Source: JAIVGV01 sp045807785
GTDB taxonomy: Bacteria; Acidobacteriota; Blastocatellia; Pyrinomonadales; Pyrinomonadaceae
Length of the DNA stretch: 6,347 bases
NCBI GenBank assembly: GCA_045807785.1
Contig: JBJMGS010000061.1
Location: 1 to 6,347 of the forward strand
Direction: 5' to 3'
Numbering within the stretch: position 1 is the first letter of the stretch; each line of letters begins with the position of its first letter. Below, one piece after another: positions 1 through 5,916 of the stretch. Below the pieces are notes generated by a model. The model saw only the letters and a list, made by a program, of their open reading frames with translations. It was not told the origin of the DNA and made no database searches. The position numbers and the translations under genes are program-made.

Positions 1-1
1 C

Positions 2-55
2 TATAGAGGCGGCGGCGGTCGGAATCGACCGACGAATAAAGGTTCTGCAGGTTAA
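2..55 (+). CDS. Possible C-terminal end of an upstream gene (Gly/Arg-rich tail)
   Basis: The frame open from the window edge reads a short Gly/Arg-rich tail (YRGGGGRNRPTNKGSAG) and stops at TAA 53-55. Gly/Arg-rich tails of this sort end many bacterial RRM-type RNA-binding proteins, so this may be the last 17 codons of one. The stretch is far too short to prove coding, and a GGC-repeat would give the same translation by chance. A perfect 6-bp hairpin (16-31) lies inside it. Confidence 0.2.
   Translation, partial: YRGGGGRNRPTNKGSAG
16..31. other. Small perfect hairpin
   Basis: CGGTCG (16-21) and CGACCG (26-31) are perfect reverse complements around a GAAT loop. No T-run follows on either strand, so it is not a convincing intrinsic terminator. 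It may be only a chance structure in GC-rich sequence. Confidence 0.3.
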
Positions 56-128
56 GGGGTGAGTTCCGCTGAGTGTCCCCGAGCGCTACCAAGTTATCTA
101 CTATGGTGGCAGATTGCTCGTAAACGAA

Positions 129-158
129 TTCGCCGACCCTGGCGAGCTATAGTATTAT
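129..158 (+). promoter_or_regulatory. Weak candidate promoter with an overlapping inverted repeat
   Basis: TATTAT (153-158) sits in a locally AT-rich stretch and could be a -10 box. TTCGCC (129-134), 18 bases upstream, is a poor match to a -35 box. An inverted repeat TCGCC-N6-GGCGA (130-145) overlaps the -35 position and could be an operator. The next gene starts at 209, so the leader would be about 45 bases. The promoter is inferred only from position and weak consensus matches. Confidence 0.25.
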
Positions 159-191
159 CCGGGCACAAGCAATACCAACCACAACGAAGAT

Positions 192-199
192 GGAAGGGA
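192..199 (+). promoter_or_regulatory. Ribosome binding site that decides the start at 209
   Basis: The purine-rich stretch GGAAGGGA ends about nine bases before ATG 209. The upstream in-frame GTG at 59 has only a G-run touching the start codon. The stretch from 59 to 208 also translates into a Trp/Arg-rich sequence that does not look like protein. This favours 209 as the real start. Confidence 0.55.
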
Positions 200-208
200 C
201 TCCCGAAT

Positions 209-481
209 ATGCCGAGTAGAAGAAGTACCAATGACCTCATTCTGTTCAGTTCCCAGGATCCGAAAGCTCTCGTCAACTGGCTCTGCGAATCTTACGGGCT
301 GCAAGCGGTTCTACAGGCGGTCGCCGAGTTCCGCCCGGCCGCCACGGCGGAAGCCGCGCCGGCGAAGCGAGCCTACAAGAAGCGCCGGGCTAAGAAGGGC
401 GGCGCTAAGAAGTCTGCGGGCAAGAAGGGCGCGAAGAGACGCGGGCGTAAGTCAGCCGAGTCCGAGTCTATCAAGGGCTAG
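209..481 (+). CDS. Small Lys/Ala/Arg-rich basic protein, nucleoid-protein-like
   Basis: This 90-residue protein has two parts. Residues 1-45 are ordinary, probably helical sequence (DPKALVNWLCESYGLQAVLQ). Residues 46-90 are Ala/Lys/Arg-rich with repeated KK and AKK-GG blocks, ending in an acidic/serine patch (AESESIKG). Such tails occur in histone H1-like and HU-tail proteins and usually bind DNA or RNA through charge. I do not recognise a named family from the N-terminal half, so a nucleoid or nucleic-acid-binding role is inference from composition. The start at 209 is chosen for its strong Shine-Dalgarno match; the frame is open back to a GTG at 59. It converges on the methyltransferase gene and no clear terminator lies between them. 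It appears to be the only intact gene in the window. Confidence 0.7.
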   Translation: MPSRRSTNDLILFSSQDPKALVNWLCESYGLQAVLQAVAEFRPAATAEAAPAKRAYKKRRAKKGGAKKSAGKKGAKRRGRKSAESESIKG

Positions 482-500
482 ATCGTTCGTAAGTTAAGAC

Positions 501-530
501 CTTCCTCATACCCTTCCTCACTTCCCCTCA
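501..530. repeat. Three tandem 10-bp CTTCCTCA-like units
   Basis: CTTCCTCATA, CCCTTCCTCA and CTTCCCCTCA follow one another with about 10-bp spacing in the short gap between the two convergent genes. The units are imperfect and give a pyrimidine-only strand. This may be just a homopyrimidine tract; no function is evident. Confidence 0.35.
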
Positions 531-551
531 CAATTTTATACAGCTAGCTAG

Positions 552-661
552 GGCATTCACATACTTGACTCACCTAGCCCGCATTTCAACTCAGAGAGCG
601 CCTTGATTCTCTCTCCCTTTAGCCGTAATCGCCGTCCGGGTGCGTCGAGTATGTGAATGCC
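552..661. repeat. 110-bp element with 23-bp inverted ends (MITE-like)
   Basis: The left arm (552-574, beginning GGCATTCACATACT) and right arm (639-661) are reverse complements at 21 of 23 positions, separated by 64 bases. Inside lies a second small hairpin, AGAGAG (593-598) with CTCTCT (609-614). TA dinucleotides lie just outside both ends (549-550 and 662-663), as expected for IS630/Tc1-type TA target duplication, although one extra G sits at the left edge. The right end coincides with the point where the methyltransferase stops resembling its family, and the left arm holds its stop codon. A miniature transposable element is the best inference. A large hairpin acting between convergent genes is the alternative. 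Confidence 0.55.
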
Positions 662-1108
662 TAAGGAAAACCAACCCCCCTCCATGTCCCACGCGTAGGC
701 GGTGACGGAGCCACCGGGGCAGACCACTCGCGCCATTTCGGCAACGCCCTTAGGTGGGTCGGGGACGGAGAAGATCACCAGCGGCATGACAGCCGCGTCG
801 AACGTGTCGTCGGGGAAAGGCAGTACCATGGCATCGCCCTGACGAAACTGCGCGACGCGCGCCGCGGGTCGTGTGCGTGCAAAGGCGAGCTGCTCCTCGG
901 ACGGGTCTATCCCCTGTACTGAGACGGGCGCACACCGCTCGACGAGCATTTCAGTAAAGGCGCCGTTGCCGCAGCCGACGTCGAGCCAATGTAAACCTGA
1001 TTTTGGAGCAAGCCAGTCGAGGAAAGTTTCACCTGCAAGCTGATTCCACTTCCCCATGTACCGTTCGTAGGCAGCCCCGTCATCGAAGCGGATTTCGTTG
1101 GTTACCAT
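557..1108 (-). CDS. Class I SAM-dependent methyltransferase, C-terminally truncated
   Basis: The enzyme would transfer a methyl group from S-adenosylmethionine to an unidentified, probably small-molecule, substrate in the cytoplasm. Numbered from ATG 1108 (183 residues), it shows the Rossmann SAM-binding loop LDVGCGNGAF (42-51), the acidic end of strand 2 in GIDPSEEQ (66-73), a GDAMVLPFPDDTFDAA block (91-106) and the PGG turn (131-133). This is the UbiE/MenG-like Methyltransf_11/25 type. Family members usually run to about 260-280 residues. Here family-like sequence ends at WDMEGGWFSL (140-149), and residue 150 is the first base triplet of the inverted-repeat element at 552-661. The last 34 residues come from that element, so the substrate-side C-terminus is missing and activity is doubtful. 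ATG 1108 has GAGG nine bases upstream and begins the family-like N-terminus (IRFDDGAAYERYMG). An upstream ATG at 1156 would add 16 unlikely residues. Confidence 0.85.
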   Translation of the reverse strand: MVTNEIRFDDGAAYERYMGKWNQLAGETFLDWLAPKSGLHWLDVGCGNGAFTEMLVERCAPVSVQGIDPSEEQLAFARTRPAARVAQFRQGDAMVLPFPDDTFDAAVMPLVIFSVPDPPKGVAEMARVVCPGGSVTAYAWDMEGGWFSLGIHILDAPGRRLRLKGERIKALSELKCGLGESSM

Positions 1109-1117
1109 TCGTGTTTT

Positions 1118-1121
1118 CCTC
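1118..1121 (-). promoter_or_regulatory. Ribosome binding site supporting the methyltransferase start at 1108
   Basis: GAGG on the minus strand lies nine bases before ATG 1108. The alternative ATG at 1156 has no comparable purine block in front of it. Confidence 0.45.
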
Positions 1122-1238
1122 GGGATGGTCTTGCCGTCAGAAAAGTATTGGCTCATTCACTGTCTATCGGGTCAAGTCCGGATTTTTACAATTCACCTCG
1201 CAGCCAACGGCATTCGCTATCAACAATCAACTACTGAT

Positions 1239-3977
1239 CTATCTCCGATCCCACTCGCCCAAGACTATCTGGGCTTGTCCCGCGAAGATATCCATGAGCC
1301 GGTCAAAGACGTCCATGGCGAGTCCGCGTAAGTCGGCAGATGATGGGTCGGTGTAGATACGCAGCACAAGCCGGACTATCTCCTCACCACCGGTTATCCT
1401 GAAGGCAGGTTCCTCGACCTTCCGCCGCTCGTTGCCCAATAGACTTTCCACGACCGAGAGCGAGAACGGCGGGTCTAGTATCCCGTGCTCCCAGAGGAAG
1501 TCAGTGAACCAGTGAGTCTCTTCCGAAAGCGAGCGGGAAGCGGCGAAGGCTTCGATCAGGTCGCGCAGCTGTAGAAAATGCTCGTCCCGCAAGCGGTGGA
1601 AGACACCGTTCACGAACTGGCGCACTTCTTTATCTTCGTCGCCCATGAGCCGCCGCAGGACGTTCTCACAACTCGCAGAGACTTCGGTGGTGATGTTTGC
1701 CGCGTAGACGTGCGCCGCCCCGCGCCGCCATGGGGGAGGGCCGGTGAGCGTCCCCTCAGCCAGAGCATCGGCGTCGCCGCGCCCTTCTTCCGCGCCAGAT
1801 GGTGCGGGCGAGATGGCCGCGATACAAGCCAGCTCCGCGCCGCGCTGTTGCAGCGACTCGTGCTCACCATTCATTAGGGCCACGATGTACGGCCGCATGC
1901 TCTCGAAGTGCCGGTAAAGCCCGTAGCGCAAAAACTCCTGTGTGAAATGCGAGCGCAGCAGGGCTGGATGACCATCCAGCAGCCGCTCGAAAGTCGTAAC
2001 CGCCCGCTCGCGGTCTTCGTGGAGCAGGTACAGCAGCTCCTCGATGGCGCCGGCGCGAAGGGCTGTCGAATCGTCGGTCGCCGCGAACTCGATCATCTGC
2101 CATTTACGCGCCTTGGCCTCGTCGTCGCCTTTGGCATCGAGCGCGCGCATCAGCGCCCTGAAAGCGGCCCCGCGATTTGAGTTAAGGTAGCTCATGTACG
2201 GGCCGCTGTTCAGCCCGTCGTTTCGGCGCGCCTGCCCGCGCTCGTCCTGCCGCCTCCACCAGTCCTCGTCCTCGCCAGCGGGGCCGCGGACGTAGCCCTC
2301 AACGAGCGCCATCATGTCTTCGGGGAGCACGTCACCTGCCCGCTTTTCGAGTACCGACCCGATCACCCGCTTGATGTCACGATCGGGGTGCGGGGCGAAG
2401 CGCCTGATGACCGCGATTAACAAATCCGAAGAGGCGTTGGACTCAGCCAGCCCGTTCATGATGGCCTGAACGTATGAATCGTCGACGTCGTCGGGCAAGC
2501 GCAGCACCAGCCCGTAAAACCTCTCCGGATCCTCCTTAGTCAGGTTGACCAAGACCCCGCCGAGCTCGCGGGCTCCGCCTTTAAGGAAGTCCTTGTGCCG
2601 CACGTCGCCGTGGTACTTCTTCATCGCCCGCAGCCACGACCTGTCCGACATCTTCCTGGCCTGCGCTTCTGAGACGGGCGGGCCGACCCGCCCAGCCCTA
2701 ATGGTCGTAGGGCTGTCAGAAGCGCGCTCGCCGGGGAACTTCCGCTGCAGCTCGCGAAGTGCGCGCTCGCCTCGTTCCGTCAGCAGTTCTCTCGGGACGG
2801 ACTGGAGTAGGCGCAGCTGTTCTATGCCCCGCCAGCGTAGCCCCCTCACACCAGAGTATTTCATGATGTAGATGTGAGATAGGATGAAGGATTCGAGTTC
2901 GGCGCGGCTGCTCTCGCAGAGATGGGGGTAGATAGCCTTCAGTAGTTGTCTCGTGTCGTACTGGTCGTGATCACCAAGTTCCAACCGCCTGCGGTCGCCC
3001 GTCAGAAAGCGGCATGCGTCGTCGGCATAGGTTTCCCGCAGCGCCCGGTAGACGTGTGCCAGGATCCGTTGCGGCGTTGCCCGCGTAGAGGCAGCCAGCC
3101 GTTCAGCCACGCGCCTGAACTGTTGCTCGTCCGTTTGCGCCAGCTCGGACAGTGCCGCGATGTACGCTTCGATGAGCTGGTGCTTGACGACGAATCCGTC
3201 ACCGTACCAGCCGAGATACGAGAACTCGTCGGAGCGGTAATACGGAAGGGTGTCATCGGGTTCGGCAGACAGTTCGATGATCCGCTCAAGCCAAGGCAGC
3301 ATCTGTTCGAGAAAGTATTCCGGCTCATTCCGCGCGACCGTTTTTAAGGTCTCGTCCATCGTGCTGCCGTTATACTGTTCGAGGAACGCCCTGAATGAAA
3401 AAAAGTACGTCGCTTTGCCCGCCTCCTTCGCAGCCAGATAACCCTCGAGGACTTTATCGAAGGCCACGCGCGCCAGCCAGCAGCCGGCGCGCGGGTCGGC
3501 TTTCGCGACGTCGTCCATCTGGTAAAGGTGTGTGATGTCGTCAGGGGAGAGCGCGACGAACGCCCGCTCGAACAGATCGACAGCTTCCGGCGTTTTCCAT
3601 TCCCGGATGCTTTGGAGCATCCACGTCAGGCGGTGATCCCACCGCTCGCTGCGCCCCAGGTAGGGGCTGACCATGTTGACGACCTCCGCCTGGGCGGCGG
3701 TACCCAACATCGAAATCAGGTAGGGGATGACAAGCGAGTTGATGGTCTCGTCATCCTGAGCGAGCAGTCCCGGGATCGTGGAGTCTTTCAGATATGCGAA
3801 CCAGCCGGGGTTCGCGCCCATGGCCGCCATCAGCCTCCCGCGACGGGTAGGATCGATGAGCATCCGGTGCGCGAGTACCCACTCTTCGTCAGTGGGGGCC
3901 GGCAAAGCCCCGAACCACCGGATCACGAGGTCGTGAAGGTGGGCACGCAAACCCTCTGCCGTCAGCAGCGCGTTCAA
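1239..3977 (-). CDS. C-terminal helical-repeat sensor part of the STAND protein (912 residues)
   Basis: This long frame shows no catalytic motif, signal peptide or membrane segment. It is predominantly amphipathic helix with many Leu/Arg/Glu-rich pairs, as in HEAT/TPR-like superhelices. It opens with NALLTAEGLRAHLHDLVIRW, a natural continuation of the NTPase's final helices. Family-like stretches include LNSNRGAAFRAL (598-609), resembling the N-x-x-RG-A-A signature seen in other NACHT-linked helical repeats, and RRGAAHVYAANI (751-762). A Pro/Gly-rich linker lies at 723-750. In STAND proteins this region senses the trigger; the ligand here is unknown. The only available start is TTG 3977, which lacks a usable Shine-Dalgarno sequence, and the frame runs unbroken back to the TAA at 3987. 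It is therefore more likely the 3' portion of one gene than an independent gene. Confidence 0.75.
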   Translation of the reverse strand: MNALLTAEGLRAHLHDLVIRWFGALPAPTDEEWVLAHRMLIDPTRRGRLMAAMGANPGWFAYLKDSTIPGLLAQDDETINSLVIPYLISMLGTAAQAEVVNMVSPYLGRSERWDHRLTWMLQSIREWKTPEAVDLFERAFVALSPDDITHLYQMDDVAKADPRAGCWLARVAFDKVLEGYLAAKEAGKATYFFSFRAFLEQYNGSTMDETLKTVARNEPEYFLEQMLPWLERIIELSAEPDDTLPYYRSDEFSYLGWYGDGFVVKHQLIEAYIAALSELAQTDEQQFRRVAERLAASTRATPQRILAHVYRALRETYADDACRFLTGDRRRLELGDHDQYDTRQLLKAIYPHLCESSRAELESFILSHIYIMKYSGVRGLRWRGIEQLRLLQSVPRELLTERGERALRELQRKFPGERASDSPTTIRAGRVGPPVSEAQARKMSDRSWLRAMKKYHGDVRHKDFLKGGARELGGVLVNLTKEDPERFYGLVLRLPDDVDDSYVQAIMNGLAESNASSDLLIAVIRRFAPHPDRDIKRVIGSVLEKRAGDVLPEDMMALVEGYVRGPAGEDEDWWRRQDERGQARRNDGLNSGPYMSYLNSNRGAAFRALMRALDAKGDDEAKARKWQMIEFAATDDSTALRAGAIEELLYLLHEDRERAVTTFERLLDGHPALLRSHFTQEFLRYGLYRHFESMRPYIVALMNGEHESLQQRGAELACIAAISPAPSGAEEGRGDADALAEGTLTGPPPWRRGAAHVYAANITTEVSASCENVLRRLMGDEDKEVRQFVNGVFHRLRDEHFLQLRDLIEAFAASRSLSEETHWFTDFLWEHGILDPPFSLSVVESLLGNERRKVEEPAFRITGGEEIVRLVLRIYTDPSSADLRGLAMDVFDRLMDIFAGQAQIVLGEWDRR

Positions 3978-3986
3978 CTCACGGAC

Positions 3987-3989
3987 TTA
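3987..3989 (-). other. In-frame TAA separating NTPase from sensor
   Basis: On the minus strand the order is CGG CAG TCA TAA GTC CGT GAG TTG AAC, so both flanks share one frame. A CAA-to-TAA change would be the simplest origin, giving NRQSQVRELNALL, a plausible helix. The original codon is inference. Confidence 0.7.
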
Positions 3990-5372
3990 TGACTGCCGGT
4001 TGACGCCGCGCAGGTAGCCCAACACCTGGACGATCTGGGGCCGCGCGAAAAGCCCCTGGTCTTCCCGCAACACGGTCTCCGACAGTGAGTCGCCCCGCTC
4101 GACGAAACCCTTGGCGTAGCAGTAGTCGAAGAAAGTCTGATGCAGGAAAGACCATTCGGCGCGGCTGGGCACTAAGATGCCTTCGCTCGCGAGCCAGCTC
4201 GCGGCGTCATTGAGAGTTGAATCACTCAGCACCGACTGTGGCGCCGACGTCCTTTGTTCCCTGTTCATGTAGTCGGTCAGCAGGCTAAGGACGTGCTCAC
4301 GTTGCGGCGCGGGCGGGGCACCGTCGACGGCCTTGCGGACGACGGTGCGCCATAGGAGGGCGTACAGGTCTTGAAGGCTGAACACCCCATGCGCCGCGGA
4401 CGGCTCTTCTGTGCCCGCGGCGGTTTGCGCGTCTGTTGCGAGTGCGAACAGGTCGAGATGCAGCGGCGTCTTCAGCAGCTGTCGGGTCGCGGGCGAGAGC
4501 CGCTCGTAGTCACCGCCCATGTGCCCTAGGATTTCTCTGATCTCGTCTTCGCTTAGCTCCGGGATGGAGAACCTTTTACCGCTGCCGAGCTGTTGGCTGA
4601 GGCTCGGGTCGTTGTTCAGATCGAATGTGCGGCACGACACGATGACGCGCACGCCCGGAATAAGACGCAGCCTCGCGACGAGATCAAGCACGACGTTCAG
4701 GGCCAGCTGGTCACGCGCCATCGACAGCGACAGGGCGTCGATCTGGTCGATGAGCACCACCACGCGCCCCGCAGCGGCGAGGCGCCCGACGACACGCTCC
4801 ACCGAATCCGGCAGGCGCAAGTGGGGGCGCAGGTCTTCATGCCCGTTGATGCCGGACAGCTGCTGATCGGCTTTAATGGCGAGCACCGTTTCGCCCGCCT
4901 CTTCCAGCGCGATGAGGACATCCCGCGCGACGATAGTTTTCCCCATGCCGGCATGATCTAGCATCAATGCCAGATCGTCGTTTTCGTCGGACTCCCGCGC
5001 CCAGCGTGCGACGTCCTCCACCACGGCCCGCTTTAGGTGACTGCCCGTGTTGCCGAACGTGTGCTTATGCTGTCGCAGCACAGCTCCGCAGGCGCGGGCG
5101 AGGTCGCGAAGCTCTGCCAACGACGGCTGCGGATCGAGCCTGACGCCGTCTTCGGACTCCAGTCTCGCGCGTAACTCCTCTTCGGTAAATATGCCTCGGT
5201 GGCGGGCCGCGCCGCCGACCCGGTCACGCAGTAGATGGAACAGTCTTGTCGGCGGTTCGCCGCCCGCCGGCATCCACCGTGGCGCCGCGTCCCGCTCGAT
5301 CTGGGTCAGGGTCGCGATCTCAACGTCGACGTGGCTGAAGAAAGCGAGCAGCAGGCAGACGTCGCCGGACAA
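3987..5372 (-). CDS. STAND/NACHT-type NTPase part of the split protein
   Basis: This P-loop NTPase would bind and hydrolyse ATP and drive oligomerisation on sensing. Numbered from TTG 5372 (461 residues) it shows a Walker A motif DHAGMGKT (139-146), with Asp in place of the usual first Gly, and a Walker B motif VVVLIDQIDAL (204-214). It also has a sensor-1-like SCRTFD (246-251), a STAND-type TPLHLDLF (302-309) after the small helical domain, and a NACHT-like FLHQTFFDYCYAKGF (409-423) in the winged-helix/helical part. Residues 1-130 are the linker from the nuclease. TTG 5372 has no Shine-Dalgarno sequence. The frame is open back to 5447, and that extra stretch (WALRLTAGQKALLRKI) is clearly coding, so this piece is the middle of a larger gene. 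It ends at TAA 3987-3989, directly in frame with the helical sensor. Independent translation is doubtful. Confidence 0.85.
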   Translation of the reverse strand: MSGDVCLLLAFFSHVDVEIATLTQIERDAAPRWMPAGGEPPTRLFHLLRDRVGGAARHRGIFTEEELRARLESEDGVRLDPQPSLAELRDLARACGAVLRQHKHTFGNTGSHLKRAVVEDVARWARESDENDDLALMLDHAGMGKTIVARDVLIALEEAGETVLAIKADQQLSGINGHEDLRPHLRLPDSVERVVGRLAAAGRVVVLIDQIDALSLSMARDQLALNVVLDLVARLRLIPGVRVIVSCRTFDLNNDPSLSQQLGSGKRFSIPELSEDEIREILGHMGGDYERLSPATRQLLKTPLHLDLFALATDAQTAAGTEEPSAAHGVFSLQDLYALLWRTVVRKAVDGAPPAPQREHVLSLLTDYMNREQRTSAPQSVLSDSTLNDAASWLASEGILVPSRAEWSFLHQTFFDYCYAKGFVERGDSLSETVLREDQGLFARPQIVQVLGYLRGVNRQS

Positions 5373-5836
5373 GGCAGGGCTGAGGTGCGGCTTGATTTTT
5401 CTGAGCAGCGCCTTCTGTCCTGCGGTAAGACGCAGCGCCCATTCATCTCATCGCTGTCGAGGCTGTGGGCGGCGCGCTCGCACATCGCTTTGAGTTCGTG
5501 GTGCTCGTCGTGGGGTTCGCCGGTGTGTAGCAGCAGACGGTCTTTCCCGTGCTTGAAATCCGGAAGGTCGAACTGGGCTTCGAAGTCGCCCCAGAGTCCC
5601 GCCCAAGCGTCGCCGTTGTCGCGGATGTTCTCCTTGGCCTGGATGTACGTGACGCCGCCGTCGGCGAAGGTCACCACAGTGTCGTCGACGGCGGTCGGCG
5701 CCTCAACGCGGACGCCGACGACGCGATCCCGATCGGGTCGCGGCGTGGCATCGCAGAGGCGGCCGAGATACAGGGCCGCCACCGAGTTCTGGTACAGGAT
5801 GCCGGACTGGGTTGTCGTGCCGCCTCTCTCAGCCAT
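5306..5836 (-). CDS. N-terminal PD-(D/E)XK-like nuclease domain, frameshifted after residue 130
   Basis: Residues 1-130 look like the Cap4/DUF4297-type endonuclease domain that heads many STAND defence proteins. They include an early SGILYQNSVAALYLGRL helix with the characteristic YQ (15-16), acidic residues E45 and DD at 51-52, and the strand VTYIQAKEN with Q66-x-K68. The D...Q-x-K arrangement is the PD-(D/E)XK-type active site, implying metal-dependent DNA cleavage. After SLDSDE (125-130) the frame changes because of the GATGA duplication, and the last 46 residues are Ser/Cys/Arg-rich out-of-frame sequence. ATG 5836 is the first start after an in-frame TAA (5852-5854), so the N-terminus is complete. 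The Shine-Dalgarno match (GAGAG, five bases away) is weak. The family assignment rests on motif reading, without a profile search. The frameshifted product would lack the NTPase and is probably uncontrolled or unstable. Confidence 0.7.
   Translation of the reverse strand: MAERGGTTTQSGILYQNSVAALYLGRLCDATPRPDRDRVVGVRVEAPTAVDDTVVTFADGGVTYIQAKENIRDNGDAWAGLWGDFEAQFDLPDFKHGKDRLLLHTGEPHDEHHELKAMCERAAHSLDSDEMNGRCVLPQDRRRCSEKSSRTSALPCPATSACCSLSSATSTLRSRP
5443..5452 (-). repeat. 5-bp tandem duplication causing the frameshift
   Basis: TCATC occurs twice in tandem on the plus strand (GATGA GATGA in the coding direction). Removing one unit joins SLDSDE to WALRLTAGQ exactly, with no other change. Five bases shift the frame by -1 (mod 3), which matches the offset of the two open frames. 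No classical slippery heptamer is visible here. Confidence 0.75.
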
Positions 5837-5852
5837 AATAACTCTCGGACAT
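5829..5852 (-). CDS. Possible 7-codon leader ORF overlapping the nuclease start
   Basis: ATG 5852 opens the short frame MSESYYG, whose TGA (5829-5831) lies inside the first codons of the nuclease gene, an ATGGCTGA overlap. A GGAAG Shine-Dalgarno (5860-5864) sits seven bases upstream of this ATG and is stronger than anything in front of the main start. Ribosomes finishing the leader could restart at ATG 5836. Such a short frame may also be chance. Confidence 0.25.
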   Translation of the reverse strand: MSESYYG

Positions 5853-5916
5853 TAAATTTCTTCCAGAGTCTGATTCCCGCACATTTAGGCGTTCGCCAGT
5901 AGCGGGGCGACCTCTT

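Larger units (their letters stand above)
1239..5836 (-). pseudogene. Avs-like STAND NTPase with nuclease effector, split by a frameshift and an in-frame stop
   Basis: Three consecutive minus-strand frames form one gene. The second and third are in the same frame, separated only by TAA 3987-3989 and three codons. The first joins the second if one copy of a 5-bp tandem duplication (5443-5452) is removed, giving the smooth join SLDSDEWALRLTAGQ. The repaired protein is about 1,530 residues. Order: PD-(D/E)XK-like nuclease (about 1-150), linker (150-270), STAND/NACHT NTPase (about 280-580), then a long helical superstructure (about 615-1530). This is the architecture of anti-phage STAND ATPases (Avs), in which a C-terminal sensor recognises a phage protein and the N-terminal nuclease is activated. 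The domains are visible in sequence; membership in a specific Avs type is not established. The gene could instead be expressed as separate pieces, or the lesions could be assembly errors. The three pieces are listed separately. Confidence 0.7.

Noticed and set aside
60..152. A third-frame reading between stops that gives protein-like sequence (VPERYQVIYYGGRLLVNEF).
   Set aside because: It lies right after an in-frame TGA, has no ATG, GTG or TTG start, and is only about 29 codons. It could be a gene remnant, but there is no motif to support that.
59..208. N-terminal extension of the small basic protein from GTG 59.
   Set aside because: There is no spaced Shine-Dalgarno sequence at 59, the extension has an unnatural Trp/Arg-rich composition, and a clear ribosome site precedes ATG 209.
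1109..1156. Longer methyltransferase start at ATG 1156.
   Set aside because: It adds 16 residues unlike the family N-terminus and lacks a purine-rich ribosome site, whereas ATG 1108 has GAGG at good spacing.
1144..1175. Possible minus-strand promoter: TTGACC (1170-1175) and AATACT (1144-1149).
   Set aside because: The spacing is 19-20 bases, too long for a normal sigma-70 promoter. The methyltransferase could also be read through from the gene upstream.
1728..1812. Pro/Gly-rich segment in the helical sensor, suspected as a palindromic repeat insertion.
   Set aside because: It is in frame, and its second half runs into family-like sequence (RRGAAHVYAANI). It is more simply an interdomain linker.
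1578..2180. Long antisense open frames opposite the helical sensor, and similar ones elsewhere.
   Set aside because: These are shadows of a GC-rich coding strand, with Arg/Pro/Ser-rich translations and no motifs.
5437..5460. Programmed -1 ribosomal frameshift between nuclease and NTPase.
   Set aside because: No X-XXY-YYZ slippery heptamer or clear downstream pseudoknot is visible. The tandem GATGA duplication explains the shift completely.
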